Below, one piece after another: positions 10,411-20,372 of a stretch of 53,273 bases of DNA. The stretch comes from Zancudomyces culisetae (Eukaryota > Kickxellomycota > Harpellomycetes > Harpellales > Legeriomycetaceae), in contig LSSK01000852.1 in assembly GCA_001969505.1 (NCBI GenBank), forward strand, positions 1 through 53,273, given 5' to 3'. A model generated the notes under the pieces. That model was not told the DNA's origin. It saw nothing but the letters and a program-made list of their open reading frames with translations, and searched no databases. How positions within the stretch are numbered: position 1 is the stretch's first letter; each line of letters starts with the position of its first letter. A program made the translations under genes and the position numbers.

Positions 10411-12088
10411 ATGGTAAGATTTTTTTTTAATATTTAGCCCTCTGTTGCACAGCTTTGGTATAATGGATTTATCACCACGTAATTTGAACGCACATCCTTT
10501 CTTTTTCCTCCTTAGCATGGCCGTGCTAGGATTAATAGAAGTGAAGAAGAAGAGTTAGAGCACAAGCTGCAGGAAAAGAGGGAGGTTGAAAGATACAAGC
10601 AAGTGATATCCAGCGTCCTGGAACATGTAAGTATTTTTATATAGTGTTTATCACAAACTATTCTATATTTACCACCTTTGATAATGTTCTATTCTCTATT
10701 CTCTGGTCCTTCAATCTTTATGTTTTTTCATGGAATGAAATATTGATCCATCAAATATCTTTTATGTATGGGAGACGAATTTAATGGTAAATATTTGTAA
10801 TAGAGAGAAAAAAAGTCGTACACAAAAGAAGCGCTACAATGTACCACGACAATGCTCGAACTCAATCCCGAATTTCACACAGTTTGGAACTACCGAAGAG
10901 AGATACTTCTTGGGTTATTTGATGGGATCGAGCAGACAGAAAAGCAGCAGTTTTTGGACAAGGAGTTGGAATTCATCAACAAAGCTATCCGGAAAAACAT
11001 AAAAAGCTATTGGATGTGGAACCATAGGCTATGGATCCTAGAAAATATGCCCACGCCTGGCTGGGATAAGGAGTTGGGGCTGGTTGACATGCTTTTCAAC
11101 ATTGATGCTACAAACTGTAAGTTTTTTGTTTCTTTTTTTTTTCTGGGGGATCCTTGGAGTTTTATTGCCCGATACCATATCTTATTTATCATACGGAATA
11201 TCAAGCTTTTTGTACTTTTTGTAAGATCCAACATCAAAATATAAATATTGGTCAACTAGTTCACGGATGGGACTACCGAAGGATGGTGGTGGAGCGGCTC
11301 AAGGCTTTAGGTGAATCAAAAAAGATAATTACCAAAGAGTTCAACTACACAAAATCCAGAATTAAAGATAACTTTGCAAACCACTCGGCCTGGCACTACC
11401 GCAGCAAGTTACTACCACAAGTAATGGGTGGTCTGGACCATGGCTTGAAATCTAAAGTTCTGTCCAATGGTGAGCTGTGCCCCTTTTTTTGGCCCATAAA
11501 TTTATCATGCTTAAGGCTGAAGCTCTTCTTTTAACTATAACCGAATTGAATTTTTAGAGGTGAAAATGATAAAGACAGCGATATATTCCGACCCTGATGA
11601 TCAAAACGCGTGGCTGTATTACGATTGGTTGATAGAATTTGGTAAGGCATATTTGTATCATTTGACCAAGGGATTATTTTCAAAAATATCACATACAAAC
11701 TCTTATTGGTATTATGTGCACTTTAGATTCCAATAAGGATAAAATGATAGAGGGAGGAATTGTGATGGCAAAGGAGTTGTTAGAATTAGAACCCAACTCA
11801 AAGTGTAAGATGATCACATACATTTTCTATGATAAATCACTACTTTACATTTTAACTGCAACGACCAATTTTTTAATACGGGTTTCCTCAAATATATCTG
11901 TTATAGATGCTCTTAAGGCTTTGGTGAAATATAACACTTATCATTCACAAAGCTTTTCAATCCCTTCTGAAAAGATTAAGGAGTGTCTAGAGTGCTTAGA
12001 GAGACTTAAAAGGATTGATACACTTAGGCTAGGCCAATATCAGGATATGGAGAAATCGATTACTTTCTTGAAAGCAAACGGAATATAA
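10411..12088 (+). CDS. BET4: Rab geranylgeranyltransferase alpha subunit (7 exons)
   Basis: Exons: 10411-10413 (just ATG), 10516-10626, 10804-11116, 11260-11469, 11558-11641, 11727-11804 and 11907-12088. They join to 326 aa, almost the length of yeast Bet4 (327). The product begins M-H-G-R, the family's usual start, and only the ATG-only first exon makes that possible. PFTA repeats are clear: E-F-H-T-V-W-N-Y-R-R-E, S-Y-W-M-W-N-H-R-L-W, F-H-G-W-D-Y-R-R, H-S-A-W-H-Y-R-S-K-L-L and N-A-W-L-Y-Y-D-W-L. Bet4 with Bet2 adds geranylgeranyl groups to the C-terminal cysteines of Rab GTPases presented by REP, so vesicle traffic depends on it. The gene lies in tandem behind the transporter. Every exon junction has a GT/AG boundary and preserves the frame. 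Confidence 0.93.
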
Positions 12089-12623
12089 CTGTAGCATTAT
12101 GTACCACATCGCTTGAGCTCTATGATTGTAAAGATAAAGTCACACGGTTTTCTTTTGCTTACTTCCACAGAACTCCTTTGTTTCCAACTGATCAGCACAA
12201 AACACAAATATTTGGCCAGTTGTTTAGATTTTTATATGTGAATCAGGTGTATAACCACCACTGACCACAAAATGCATCTACTTGTTTAATTTGCAGCATA
12301 ATTTTGAATACTGTTGAGTTAGTAGCTACGTTTACGTGTTTGTAAGAGCTTTAGGGCGCGTTTTTCAAAGTAACTGATAGTATAAAATTGATATTAAGCT
12401 GTGTGTGGTTCAAACGGCTGATTGATTCTCATAAACTTGTATTCGATGAGGTAGTAATCGACTGAGAGATTTGCCTTTGTATGAAAATGAAAGATTTATA
12501 GTGATATAGCAACAATATTATAAACAACAGATCTATCCGACTGCCTCTTTAGCGAATGTTGGAGAGTTTATAGTAAAAACAATATTAATAAAAACAGGCA
12601 AAAATAACGAAAAGAAAAGAGAT
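12089..12623. other. Convergent 3' intergenic region (BET4 / mS41)
   Basis: This stretch lies between the stops of BET4 (+) and mS41 (-). It is AT-rich with no coding frame. I see nothing further in it. Confidence 0.5.
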
Positions 12624-13385
12624 CTAACAACCTTTCAACTTTCTCTTGGCAATAGATTTAAGCTTAGCAGCTTTTCCTTTTGGTGTACCTTTGATGGATG
12701 GTTTTATGTTGTATGGTTCGATTCCAAGTCTATTTTGTGCGTTAGAAGAGTATTTTTATCTTTAAATGGTGGCTTTTGTGCTTTCAAACCGGAAAAAAGG
12801 CGGGGGGGGGAAATGTTAAAACACTATGCTCTTACCTCATTTTGTTAGTCCAACTCAAAATCCATTTTCTTTGTTTCACTGGGATACCAAGATCCTTCAT
12901 TGTTTTTCCGTCTGCTTTAAAAAGATGGTCCCAGTCCTAAAACAATTATTGTTATTAGTTTTCACATTACAGCAAGGTTATTGATTTGGTAAAATATTTC
13001 AATCCTTGATCATATCTTTAAATTTAAATTTACTTACAGTGAACTTCGAGTTATATTTTGCACAGTCACGCCCAATAGTATTCAGAAATATCTCTGTAGA
13101 TTGTATTTTTCCTAGATTTGACAATAATGCAGTTTGGTTATTTAGAGCAACAGATTTATTCTAAAGGAAATAAATGTCGATTTTGGAGATTTAAACATGC
13201 AATAACATAACCCCCTAATCTTCAGCCAAGATTAAAAAAGAAAAGTACTCTTGCATCATTTAATTAATAGAAAACTTACCATATGGCATTGGAATTCTCT
13301 TTGCTGCCACTCCAGTAGAATATGATCTGAGCAAATTCGAGGGATTCACCGCCCGCCCCAAAATTTTAAACCTGTTTACAAACAT
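12624..13385 (-). CDS. FYV4: Mitochondrial small-subunit ribosomal protein mS41 (IGR-motif protein, 4 exons)
   Basis: On the minus strand the exons are 13385-13280, 13111-13038, 12936-12836 and 12729-12624. They join in frame to 128 aa (yeast Fyv4 is about 130). Exon 1 encodes a Met-start presequence rich in Arg and Ser with no acidic residue until late (M-F-V-N-R-F-K-I-L-G-R-A-V), typical of mitochondrial import. Exons 2-3 encode the IGR domain: F-L-N-T-I-G-R-D-C, then D-W-D-H-L-F, L-G-I-P-V-K-Q-R-K-W-I-L-S-W. Exon 4 is a basic tail (K-G-T-P-K-G-K-A-A-K-L-K). The family is a component of the mitochondrial small ribosomal subunit. The nearest acceptor for intron 1 (AG just before 13159) would give an immediate TAA, so the acceptor at 13112-13113 must be used. 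No long ORF marks this gene; it is visible only after splicing. Confidence 0.85.
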
Positions 13386-13862
13386 TTTCGCAAGATATTG
13401 TCTTAAATGCCGCTGATTTCGAACCGAATAGTGCCTCTCGCCACACTTTTAAAGTTACTATTGAATATATCTGATTTGTATTCAATTTGGTTGTTAGAAA
13501 CCACTATTAAAATATTTTTATTATCTATAAGCCCTGATTCATCCAAATCAGAAAAGTTTCAAATGATTAGAAAAAAAAAAGCAAGAAAATTTGGGGGGGA
13601 AAGAGAGAATCATTTTCAAAGCACATTCCGAGCATTAGCATTTATTGGCTAGGTATACAACTTTTCGGCCAAATCAGTATGGAAGGCTACTATTGGCTGA
13701 AACAGTTCTCAACAATAAAAACCCATTTTCGGAAAGCTAAAACCAAACTACAAATAAAGCCTAACCCCGTTAATTTAACGCAATGTCACCCTTTTGTTTT
13801 TTTTGGTCGTTTTTTTTTGTAATATCCACAGTATAGGCTTGAATAGTAAAACAGCAACAAAC
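13386..13862. promoter_or_regulatory. Divergent promoter region (mS41 / GPI8)
   Basis: 477 bp between the two start codons. It has A-rich and T-rich runs near 13570 and 13798-13820. An 81-codon ORF (13407-13652) shows no coding character. No known binding site stands out. Confidence 0.4.
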
Positions 13863-15241
13863 ATGTCAATCCTGACCAGAGTCTTCGTATACATTTTGCT
13901 AGCTCTACTAAAGGGAGGGTCAGCTGAGGCTCCTGATGGGATATTTCGGGATACTAGACACACAAACAATTGGGCAGTGCTGGTAAGTTTCAAATATTCT
14001 AAATGTATATACTTCTTTGGTGCGAGATTTAACATTTAACCTATATTTTTTTAAAAACAAAAAACCAAAGGTGTGCACTTCGAGGTTCTGGTTTAACTAT
14101 AGACATGTGGCCAATACCATGGCTATGTACCGAACCGTGAAAAGGTTGGGGATACCAGATTCCAACATTATATTAATGCTGGCCGACGATATGGCATGTA
14201 ATCCTAGAAACCAAGTTCCTGGAGCTGTTTTTGATCATCCAAACAAAGTTGTTGATCTGTATGGTGATAATATTGAGGTAGATTACAGAGGCTATGAAGT
14301 AACCGTCGAAAACTTTATACGATTACTGACAGGTAAATATATTTTTTTATGCCATCAATTATGCCTATTGTTAGTATATGTATATGTATATTTATATGCA
14401 TTTCCATCACGACTTTCACGAATTTTTTTTCTCTCTATACTCGCTGCCATACTTTCTGGTTCTGGAATTATTATCTAAAAAAAACTATATTTAACTAGGC
14501 CGAGTAACTCCAGAAACGCCACGTAGCAAGCGACTATTAACCGATGACAAATCCAACATTCTCATATTTATGACAGGACACGGAGGTGATGAATTTTTAA
14601 AGTTTCAGGACTTTAACGAAATTAGCAGCTATGATATTGCGTATGCTTTTGCTCAAATGTGGGAAAAGAAAAGATATAACGAAATACTCTTTATGATTGA
14701 CACGTGTCAGGCAAATACGATGTATAAAACCTTTTACTCGCCCAACATAATTGCCATGGGGTCAAGTAACAAGGGAGAGAATTCATATTCGTACCACCAC
14801 GATTATGAACTGGGAGTATCCGTGATAGATAGATTTACTTACTCAAATCTAAACTTTTTTGAACGTGTGAAACCCGGAAGCAAGTTAACATTGCAGGATT
14901 TAGTCAATTCATATGACAAAGACTTTATTGCATCTACGCCTGGGATTCGTACCGATCTCTTCAAACGACACCTGAATGAAACACTACTTTCTGAGTTTTT
15001 CGGTGCTGAACAAAACCTTGAATTGACTAAAAATACTGTTAAAGTCACACCACAGAATAATCAGCCTCGAAGAAATAAAGTTTCGTTGAGTACAAGGTTA
15101 GAATCTTACAAGGGTGTTGTTACGCGTGAGTCCAACAATCATCGTCTTGAAGTTAAACATGCCAATTTTGAATATTTGAATACAGTTGGGTCACTGATGT
15201 TTATGCTATTTTCCTATTCTATATACTCCCTATTTGTTTAG
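13863..15241 (+). CDS. GPI8: GPI-anchor transamidase catalytic subunit (3 exons)
   Basis: Exons: 13863-13982, 14071-14332 and 14499-15241, giving 374 aa. The ATG at 13863 is preferred over an in-frame upstream codon at 13794, because it directly opens a signal peptide ([10 protein letters not shown]) that ends before A-E-A-P-D-G. The mature part is a C13 cysteine protease: [19 protein letters not shown], the catalytic His155 in T-G-H-G-G-D-E-F, and the catalytic Cys197 in I-D-T-C-Q-A. A hydrophobic C-terminal segment ([11 protein letters not shown]) anchors it in the ER. Gpi8 cleaves the C-terminal signal of precursor proteins and transfers them to the GPI anchor, within the Gpi8-Gpi16-Gaa1-Gpi17-Gab1 complex. 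CTG codes for the conserved Leu in D-L-Y-G-D-N, evidence for the standard code. Confidence 0.95.
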
Positions 15242-15835
15242 TCTTGACTTTCTTTTTTTACATGTTTGTATTTTTGCATTTTTTTTATACCGTATGTAAC
15301 CGCTATGGCAGTGTAAACCAGGCGAACAGAAATATAGTGGCATGAAGAAGCGTTATTTGGATTCAGCCCGTTTATAAAAATAGTATGAGTAAGCTGGTTC
15401 ATGCTCAACTGTGCGGGAATACATTTTATATTTATCAGCGTAGTATAAGGGAGGAGCGGTAGGGGCAGGGGCAGGGGCAGGTGTAGAATGTTGCTAAATA
15501 TACCCACAATTTTTTTTGTTTAGTGTGAGCTGTAATGACATATGTTATTATGATAGACCTCTCATGTAAAACTAGGACATAGATAGAGGTAAAACAACGA
15601 GTTATCGACCATTTTGTTTTTCTGATTTACCTTTCACATTGACACCATTATTTTTACAAAAAAAAACCCCCCAACTACAAAGGAAAAAGTATACACTTGT
15701 ATATTTAAATAAGCATTTACCCCTTCCAATACTGACACACAAGGCTTTATGGTGCTGTAAGCACAGATATATTTGTAGTGTTGAAAGCTGGCAGGCTATA
15801 ACCTTTTTGGTATCGAATACACCACATCATTTATT
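15242..15835. other. Intergenic region with a G-rich repeat
   Basis: It lies between GPI8 and the aspartic protease gene, both on +. At 15449-15482 there is a G-rich tract with three GGGGCA units and further G-runs, able in principle to form a G-quadruplex. The rest is AT-rich and without a credible ORF. Confidence 0.5.
15449..15482 (+). repeat. G-rich tract with (GGGGCA)3
   Basis: The runs GGG, GG, GG, GGGG, GGGG, GGGG, GG are separated by 1-3 bases. It sits about 210-240 nt after the GPI8 stop and about 350 nt before the protease start. It stands out in this AT-rich DNA. Confidence 0.8.
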
Positions 15836-17657
15836 ATGTATCAACTATTATTTGTATATTCTCGAATAGTAATCCTGGTGCTTCATTCCATCATTGTGCT
15901 ATGTATCAACTCGACCCCAACTTACAGGTATTTAGTACTCAATATTGTTAAAATGTTTATAAGCGATGTATCTATCAAGGTGGATACTTTTATCTATTTA
16001 CTAATAAACATAAACGGAATGGAACATCAAAAAAAAAAGAATAGAGCTAAGACAAGCGTCTCTACCGCCAATAAAACCCAGATCGCTTAATAAACCAGCC
16101 AGAGGGCTATATGTCCGTGCGCATACCCGCCATAGGTTAAAAAATGTACATGACGTATATGTAAAGTGATCAACTACTCCGTCGTTTTATTTCTATCATT
16201 ACAGCTACGTTTTTTATTCTGGGTATATACACATCACCTATTCTAACCAACTGTACATATTATTCATAGTATTATGGAGTCGTCAAAATAGGTAATTCTA
16301 AGCCAAGAAAAAAAAGAATAAAAGGAGAATAAACCAAGTAAACGCATTACTATTGAATATTATAATCTGGATTAATGCTTAATAGGACACCCTCCCCAAG
16401 AGTTTAAGGTTAATTTCGACACTGGTTCCCCGTATCTATGGGTTCCTGGGAACAATTGCGTTTCAGTGTCTTGCAAACAGCATACCAGATATATACCGAG
16501 CATATCTACCACCTTCCAAGATATTGGTGGACTTTATTCGACAAATTATAGAACAGGAACTGTAAAAGCTCTTTCAGGTATGGATAACGTTCAACTGGAG
16601 GAAATAAACCTACCAAATCAAACCTTTTTCTACACACTTGAACAGGATAGTACCTTTGATTCACCACAGGTTGAGTTTGATGGGATATTTGGTCTGGGGT
16701 TAGGTCACAATGCTAAGCAAGGTAATGTTAAATACTCAAAAAAAAGTCTAAGCTTCGCCAATGTAGAGCCGGAGTTTCTTGAGCAAATTAATAATAAAAA
16801 TATACATAGGTGTAGCATCTGAATCCAAATTTGACCTCCTACCAGTATCACCATTATCGAAGCTAAAAGATATTCTTCAATACGAAAACAGAACATTCTC
16901 GTTTAACGTTGCTGGCAGCCAGAACCAAATCGGAACATTGGTTGTTGGAGGGATTGAAAAAGCCTGTTTTAGAGGTGATCTCAAATGGATGAGTCTTACT
17001 TCCTACTCTAACTGGGAAATCAGTCTTGACAGAATATACTATCATAAACCCAAAAGTAATCTGTTGGGTATAGAAACAAACAGACCATTTGAAAATCCAC
17101 ATGTAGGTTTAGAAACGGAGGGGGTTGGGAACATCAATGGAGCTAGAGAACGCTTTGTTAACCACACAGCGGTTTTGGACACAGGTACCACATTCATAAT
17201 TGGTGATAGGGCTACTGTTGATAGGATAAACAGGATTATCGGTGCAAACTTGGTTTCTGGTGTCATTGATTGCAAAAAATCAAAAAAACTGAAAAATATT
17301 TTCGTGGTGCTTGGTGGACATTTGTTCAAATTGGAGCCCAAGTATTATATATACTACGATAAGAAGAGTGGCTTGTGCTTTTCTTCGTGGGTAGCAGATG
17401 ATAAAGGTACATCTTGGGTTGTGGGAATCTCGTTTCTGAAAAGGTATTACACTGTATTTGACTTTGAGAATTACAGGATAGGAATAGGTATGTGTTTGTG
17501 TTTGTATTTGTATTTGTGCTTGTCAGTATTAAGTGTGTTTGGTTTTATTAATTGAATACACGAGCGGTACGTACTTGTATTTTTACTTGGAATACCAGCA
17601 AAAAAAAAAGGTGAACGTATAAAAGCTATCGATCGCATAATTTTGGAGATGATCTAA
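15836..17657 (+). CDS. Secreted pepsin-like aspartic protease (6 exons, model)
   Basis: Model exons: 15836-15927, 16040-16160, 16270-16291 (22 nt), 16386-16721, 16810-17487 and 17599-17657, in frame to 435 aa. Exon 1 gives a hydrophobic signal peptide (V-I-L-V-L-H-S-I-I-V-L). Exon 2 is a basic propeptide-like stretch. Exons 3-4 read Y-Y-G-V-V-K-I-G-H-P-P-Q, then the first active site N-F-D-T-G-S (Asp90), the flap Tyr in N-Y-R-T-G-T and F-D-G-I-F-G-L-G. Exon 5 holds the second active site V-L-D-T-G-T-T (Asp314) and V-G-I-S-F-L-K-R-Y-Y-T-V-F-D-F. The family is A1, either vacuolar or secreted/cell-surface. Uncertain points: exon 2 may end at 16154 instead of 16160, and the last intron may be retained, ending the protein at 17555 with a hydrophobic tail rather than A-K-K-K-G-E-R. 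An apparent frameshift near 16800 is explained by the 16722-16809 intron. Confidence 0.8.
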
Positions 17658-17880
17658 TAAAATTGCTATAAATGTTAACCCTTAGCTGAATATCGGTCGC
17701 AAGCTTTCCCAAAAAGTAAAATAGAAAACGAAACTGGTAGATAGTGTGAGCATATTATGCCAGAAATACATATAAAAGATAAAGACGAGGTATTTGCAAA
17801 GGGGATATATCAAGCTCAAACCCAAGAGCAAGAACAAAGCATCAAATATAATATTCGAAAGTTTAGCATATAAAAAAGAG

Positions 17881-19569
17881 CTATATTACATGTTTTAATT
17901 GAGAAAAGGACTTGTACATTTGAGCAATGCTGTCGTAACCCAGAGATATCCTTTTTAGAATTGTTTGAACAGAATCGTTGCTCTTGTTGGCCTCTAAAGC
18001 CTCATCAACCTTGGATTTGGTTACTTGTATTTTATCATAAACACTTTTTAGCTTCTGCGTTTTAAAGGCATTGGAAGGTGGTTTAACAAGGATCCAAAAG
18101 TGTCTACTCAACTCAAAGCTCTCTGCATACAGTATTTGTATTTTTTTTGCCAGATCGGCGTCTCCGATAAGACTTTCTAACGTAATATTGGAATCAAATT
18201 TGCTAGTTTTTTTGAGAATAGATGCATTAAGCTGTTGCATTGTAGATTCAAAGACAGCAGAATCCACATCAAAACTAAGCTTCCCAGAAATACTGTGGAG
18301 GCTCTTCTTGCTCGACTCCAATATTTGAATTAGTTCGTCTTCACCCAATTCTTCGCTTTCAGTTGTAGATTCAGGTAAATTGAAGTAACTCTTTGTGTCT
18401 TTGAGATTCAAAAGAATTCCGCGATTTTGGTCGTGCTTTTTCAAGTCTTCAATGATGATAGCATTGGCAATTGAATCACTTTTACCATTCCTAGCTTTAG
18501 AAATGCTCTGCAACACCAGTTCTGAGTGCCTGTTAAACCTTCTAATTAACGATAAGCTCTCCTTATCCCGCCCTGGCTGCATCGTTATATCTTTCTCATT
18601 CCCTGTAGTAGGATGATCCTCTTCTGTTCTTGTCAAGTCCAAGAGAGGCCCCAGCTGGAATCCCTTGTTGGCCACATCTCCACCGCTATTAAGGTATTTA
18701 TCTTCATTTTCCATACATTCGTCAAATATGCTGTCCCGTTCCGCAAGAGCCGACCTTTTAACTCTGTTTCTATTAAAATATTGTGATGCAAGAAATCTCC
18801 TCCAAAACTCCTTCTCACTTATTTTATTAGGCACGTTTTCGATATACGCATTTTTTATCTCGGGATATTGTTTGAAAATACTCTTTGCTATTTCAGGCGT
18901 AATTGTGTATTTGTAGTTTCCATTATCTTGCATCTCTGGCGCCAGATCCACCCATTCTGCACCCTCACCCTTTTTCATGCTAAGTTGTATTCTATAGTCT
19001 GCAAGAATATTCTCTCGACTACTCCAAAACTCCTCCTCATCCACCAATCCATTCAACACCAAATTTTTGTGAAGTAGTGCAAGATCGGGGTTTTGCTCCA
19101 GTACCATTGTCCGGAGCTTAATGTCCTGTCGCGATAATTTGACCTTCTTCCTACTGCTTTGCTGAACACTAGTTGCAGCCTCATTTTTTCGGGCTAGTAA
19201 ATTGCTACTGTTGCTACTTTCGGACCTAGCAAGTGCAGATTGCCTTACCTGACTTATTTTGACTGCAATCGCATTCTTAAAACTATCGCGTTCGTTTTTT
19301 GCAACCTCCTTGCTACTTTCTATCCATTCAAACGTGTAGATGAGGTCTGTACCCTTGGATGAATTTACCGTCAATCTAAGTTTGATCCTAGATGACTCCT
19401 GTGTACTCACTTGCTGATTTTTTATCTGATTAAAGGGTATTGTGATTGTAACTTTGCTGCTATCTTTGATTACCCAAGCCAGTCGCTTGTTTGTATAGTA
19501 GAGCGTACCTTCCTTTTTGTTTAGGATAGTTGCACTTTTAAGATCAATGTTTTCGCCCGGCTCCCACAT
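17881..19569 (-). CDS. TFB1: TFIIH core subunit Tfb1 (p62/GTF2H1)
   Basis: Single exon, 562 aa, with a good ATG. The N-terminal ~110 residues form the Tfb1 PH-like domain (G-T-L-Y-Y-T-N-K-R-L-A-W, then I-K-L-R-L, then Y-T-F-E-W). Two BSD domains follow, with the hallmark Phe-Trp pairs E-E-F-W-S-S-R and K-E-F-W-R-R-F-L-A-S-Q-Y-F. A C-terminal helical region completes the p62 architecture. Tfb1/p62 is a structural subunit of the TFIIH core; its PH domain binds TFIIE, Rad4/XPC and activators in transcription initiation and nucleotide excision repair. The length is close to human p62 (548). The 3' end is 223 bp from the protease model, convergent. Confidence 0.88.
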   Translation of the reverse strand: MWEPGENIDLKSATILNKKEGTLYYTNKRLAWVIKDSSKVTITIPFNQIKNQQVSTQESSRIKLRLTVNSSKGTDLIYTFEWIESSKEVAKNERDSFKNAIAVKISQVRQSALARSESSNSSNLLARKNEAATSVQQSSRKKVKLSRQDIKLRTMVLEQNPDLALLHKNLVLNGLVDEEEFWSSRENILADYRIQLSMKKGEGAEWVDLAPEMQDNGNYKYTITPEIAKSIFKQYPEIKNAYIENVPNKISEKEFWRRFLASQYFNRNRVKRSALAERDSIFDECMENEDKYLNSGGDVANKGFQLGPLLDLTRTEEDHPTTGNEKDITMQPGRDKESLSLIRRFNRHSELVLQSISKARNGKSDSIANAIIIEDLKKHDQNRGILLNLKDTKSYFNLPESTTESEELGEDELIQILESSKKSLHSISGKLSFDVDSAVFESTMQQLNASILKKTSKFDSNITLESLIGDADLAKKIQILYAESFELSRHFWILVKPPSNAFKTQKLKSVYDKIQVTKSKVDEALEANKSNDSVQTILKRISLGYDSIAQMYKSFSQLKHVI

Positions 19570-20372
19570 TTTCGTTTATTTGTACCCTTTCTTGCTGGTT
19601 GTTTTGAGTTACTTTAATAAGGAAATACCAATATGCTCTAGACTGCGATAGTTTTATCTCCAAAAATCTACCAAATCGTACAAACTAAGGGTATACTCAA
19701 ATTCGTGCTTTATGCCTTGCCGTATTCTGTTATTGTTGATTTATCCAGCTTTTTTGCGTAAGGAATATTTTCCTGTAGTTCAATCCAAATTGATTGAGCT
19801 AACATAAATATCAAAGAAAAAATATTATTATTTGACAAGGCAGGCCAATTTGCAAAAATATTAAAAATAACTAAATCCTCCCAATCCTTTTAGGGCGGAG
19901 CTGACAATGATTTAATTTTATTCAATAGCTAAAACTACCTGTCGTTTATATTTCACAAGGCTTTTACTGTCGCATCTATGCCAGCGGTACAGAAAAAAAG
20001 CTATATACTCTCTCATTCTAAAGATATACTGGAGGCGTCTAGTTAGTCACTGAACAACCCGTATTTCCACCTATGCTACAACACCACTGCTATTTAGGGC
20101 GCATTGTTAAGAGTTGCATAGTCAAATATACTTAATGAGGGTAATCGCCCAACATCTTTATCTTCAAAAATCAGTAAAACTATTTTTATATTAAAAATCA
20201 AGAAAACTAGTGGGATGTCCATTCGTAAAATCTTTGAAAGGTAAAATAATATGCAAAAAGAAAAAAAAAGCCCTGAATCAACCTCGTTTTTCAGCTCACC
20301 ACCACTACATAATTAAAGTCTCAACCAACAAAAGTAAATTTATTCTAGAAAAAAATAGAGTAGTGAAAAGGA
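19570..20372. promoter_or_regulatory. TFB1 promoter and BNA2 3' region
   Basis: About 800 bp between two minus-strand genes. AT-rich, with one slightly GC-richer patch at 20030-20110. No ORF or RNA recognised. Confidence 0.4.

Noticed and set aside
12715-12725. GGTTCGATTCC, like a tRNA T-loop (B box)
   Set aside because: It lies in mS41 exon 4, where its complement codes Gly-Ile-Glu-Pro, and no A box or cloverleaf surrounds it.
16722-16809. Frameshift/pseudogene in the aspartic protease
   Set aside because: A GT-AG intron at this place restores the frame and gives a normal A1-protease length.
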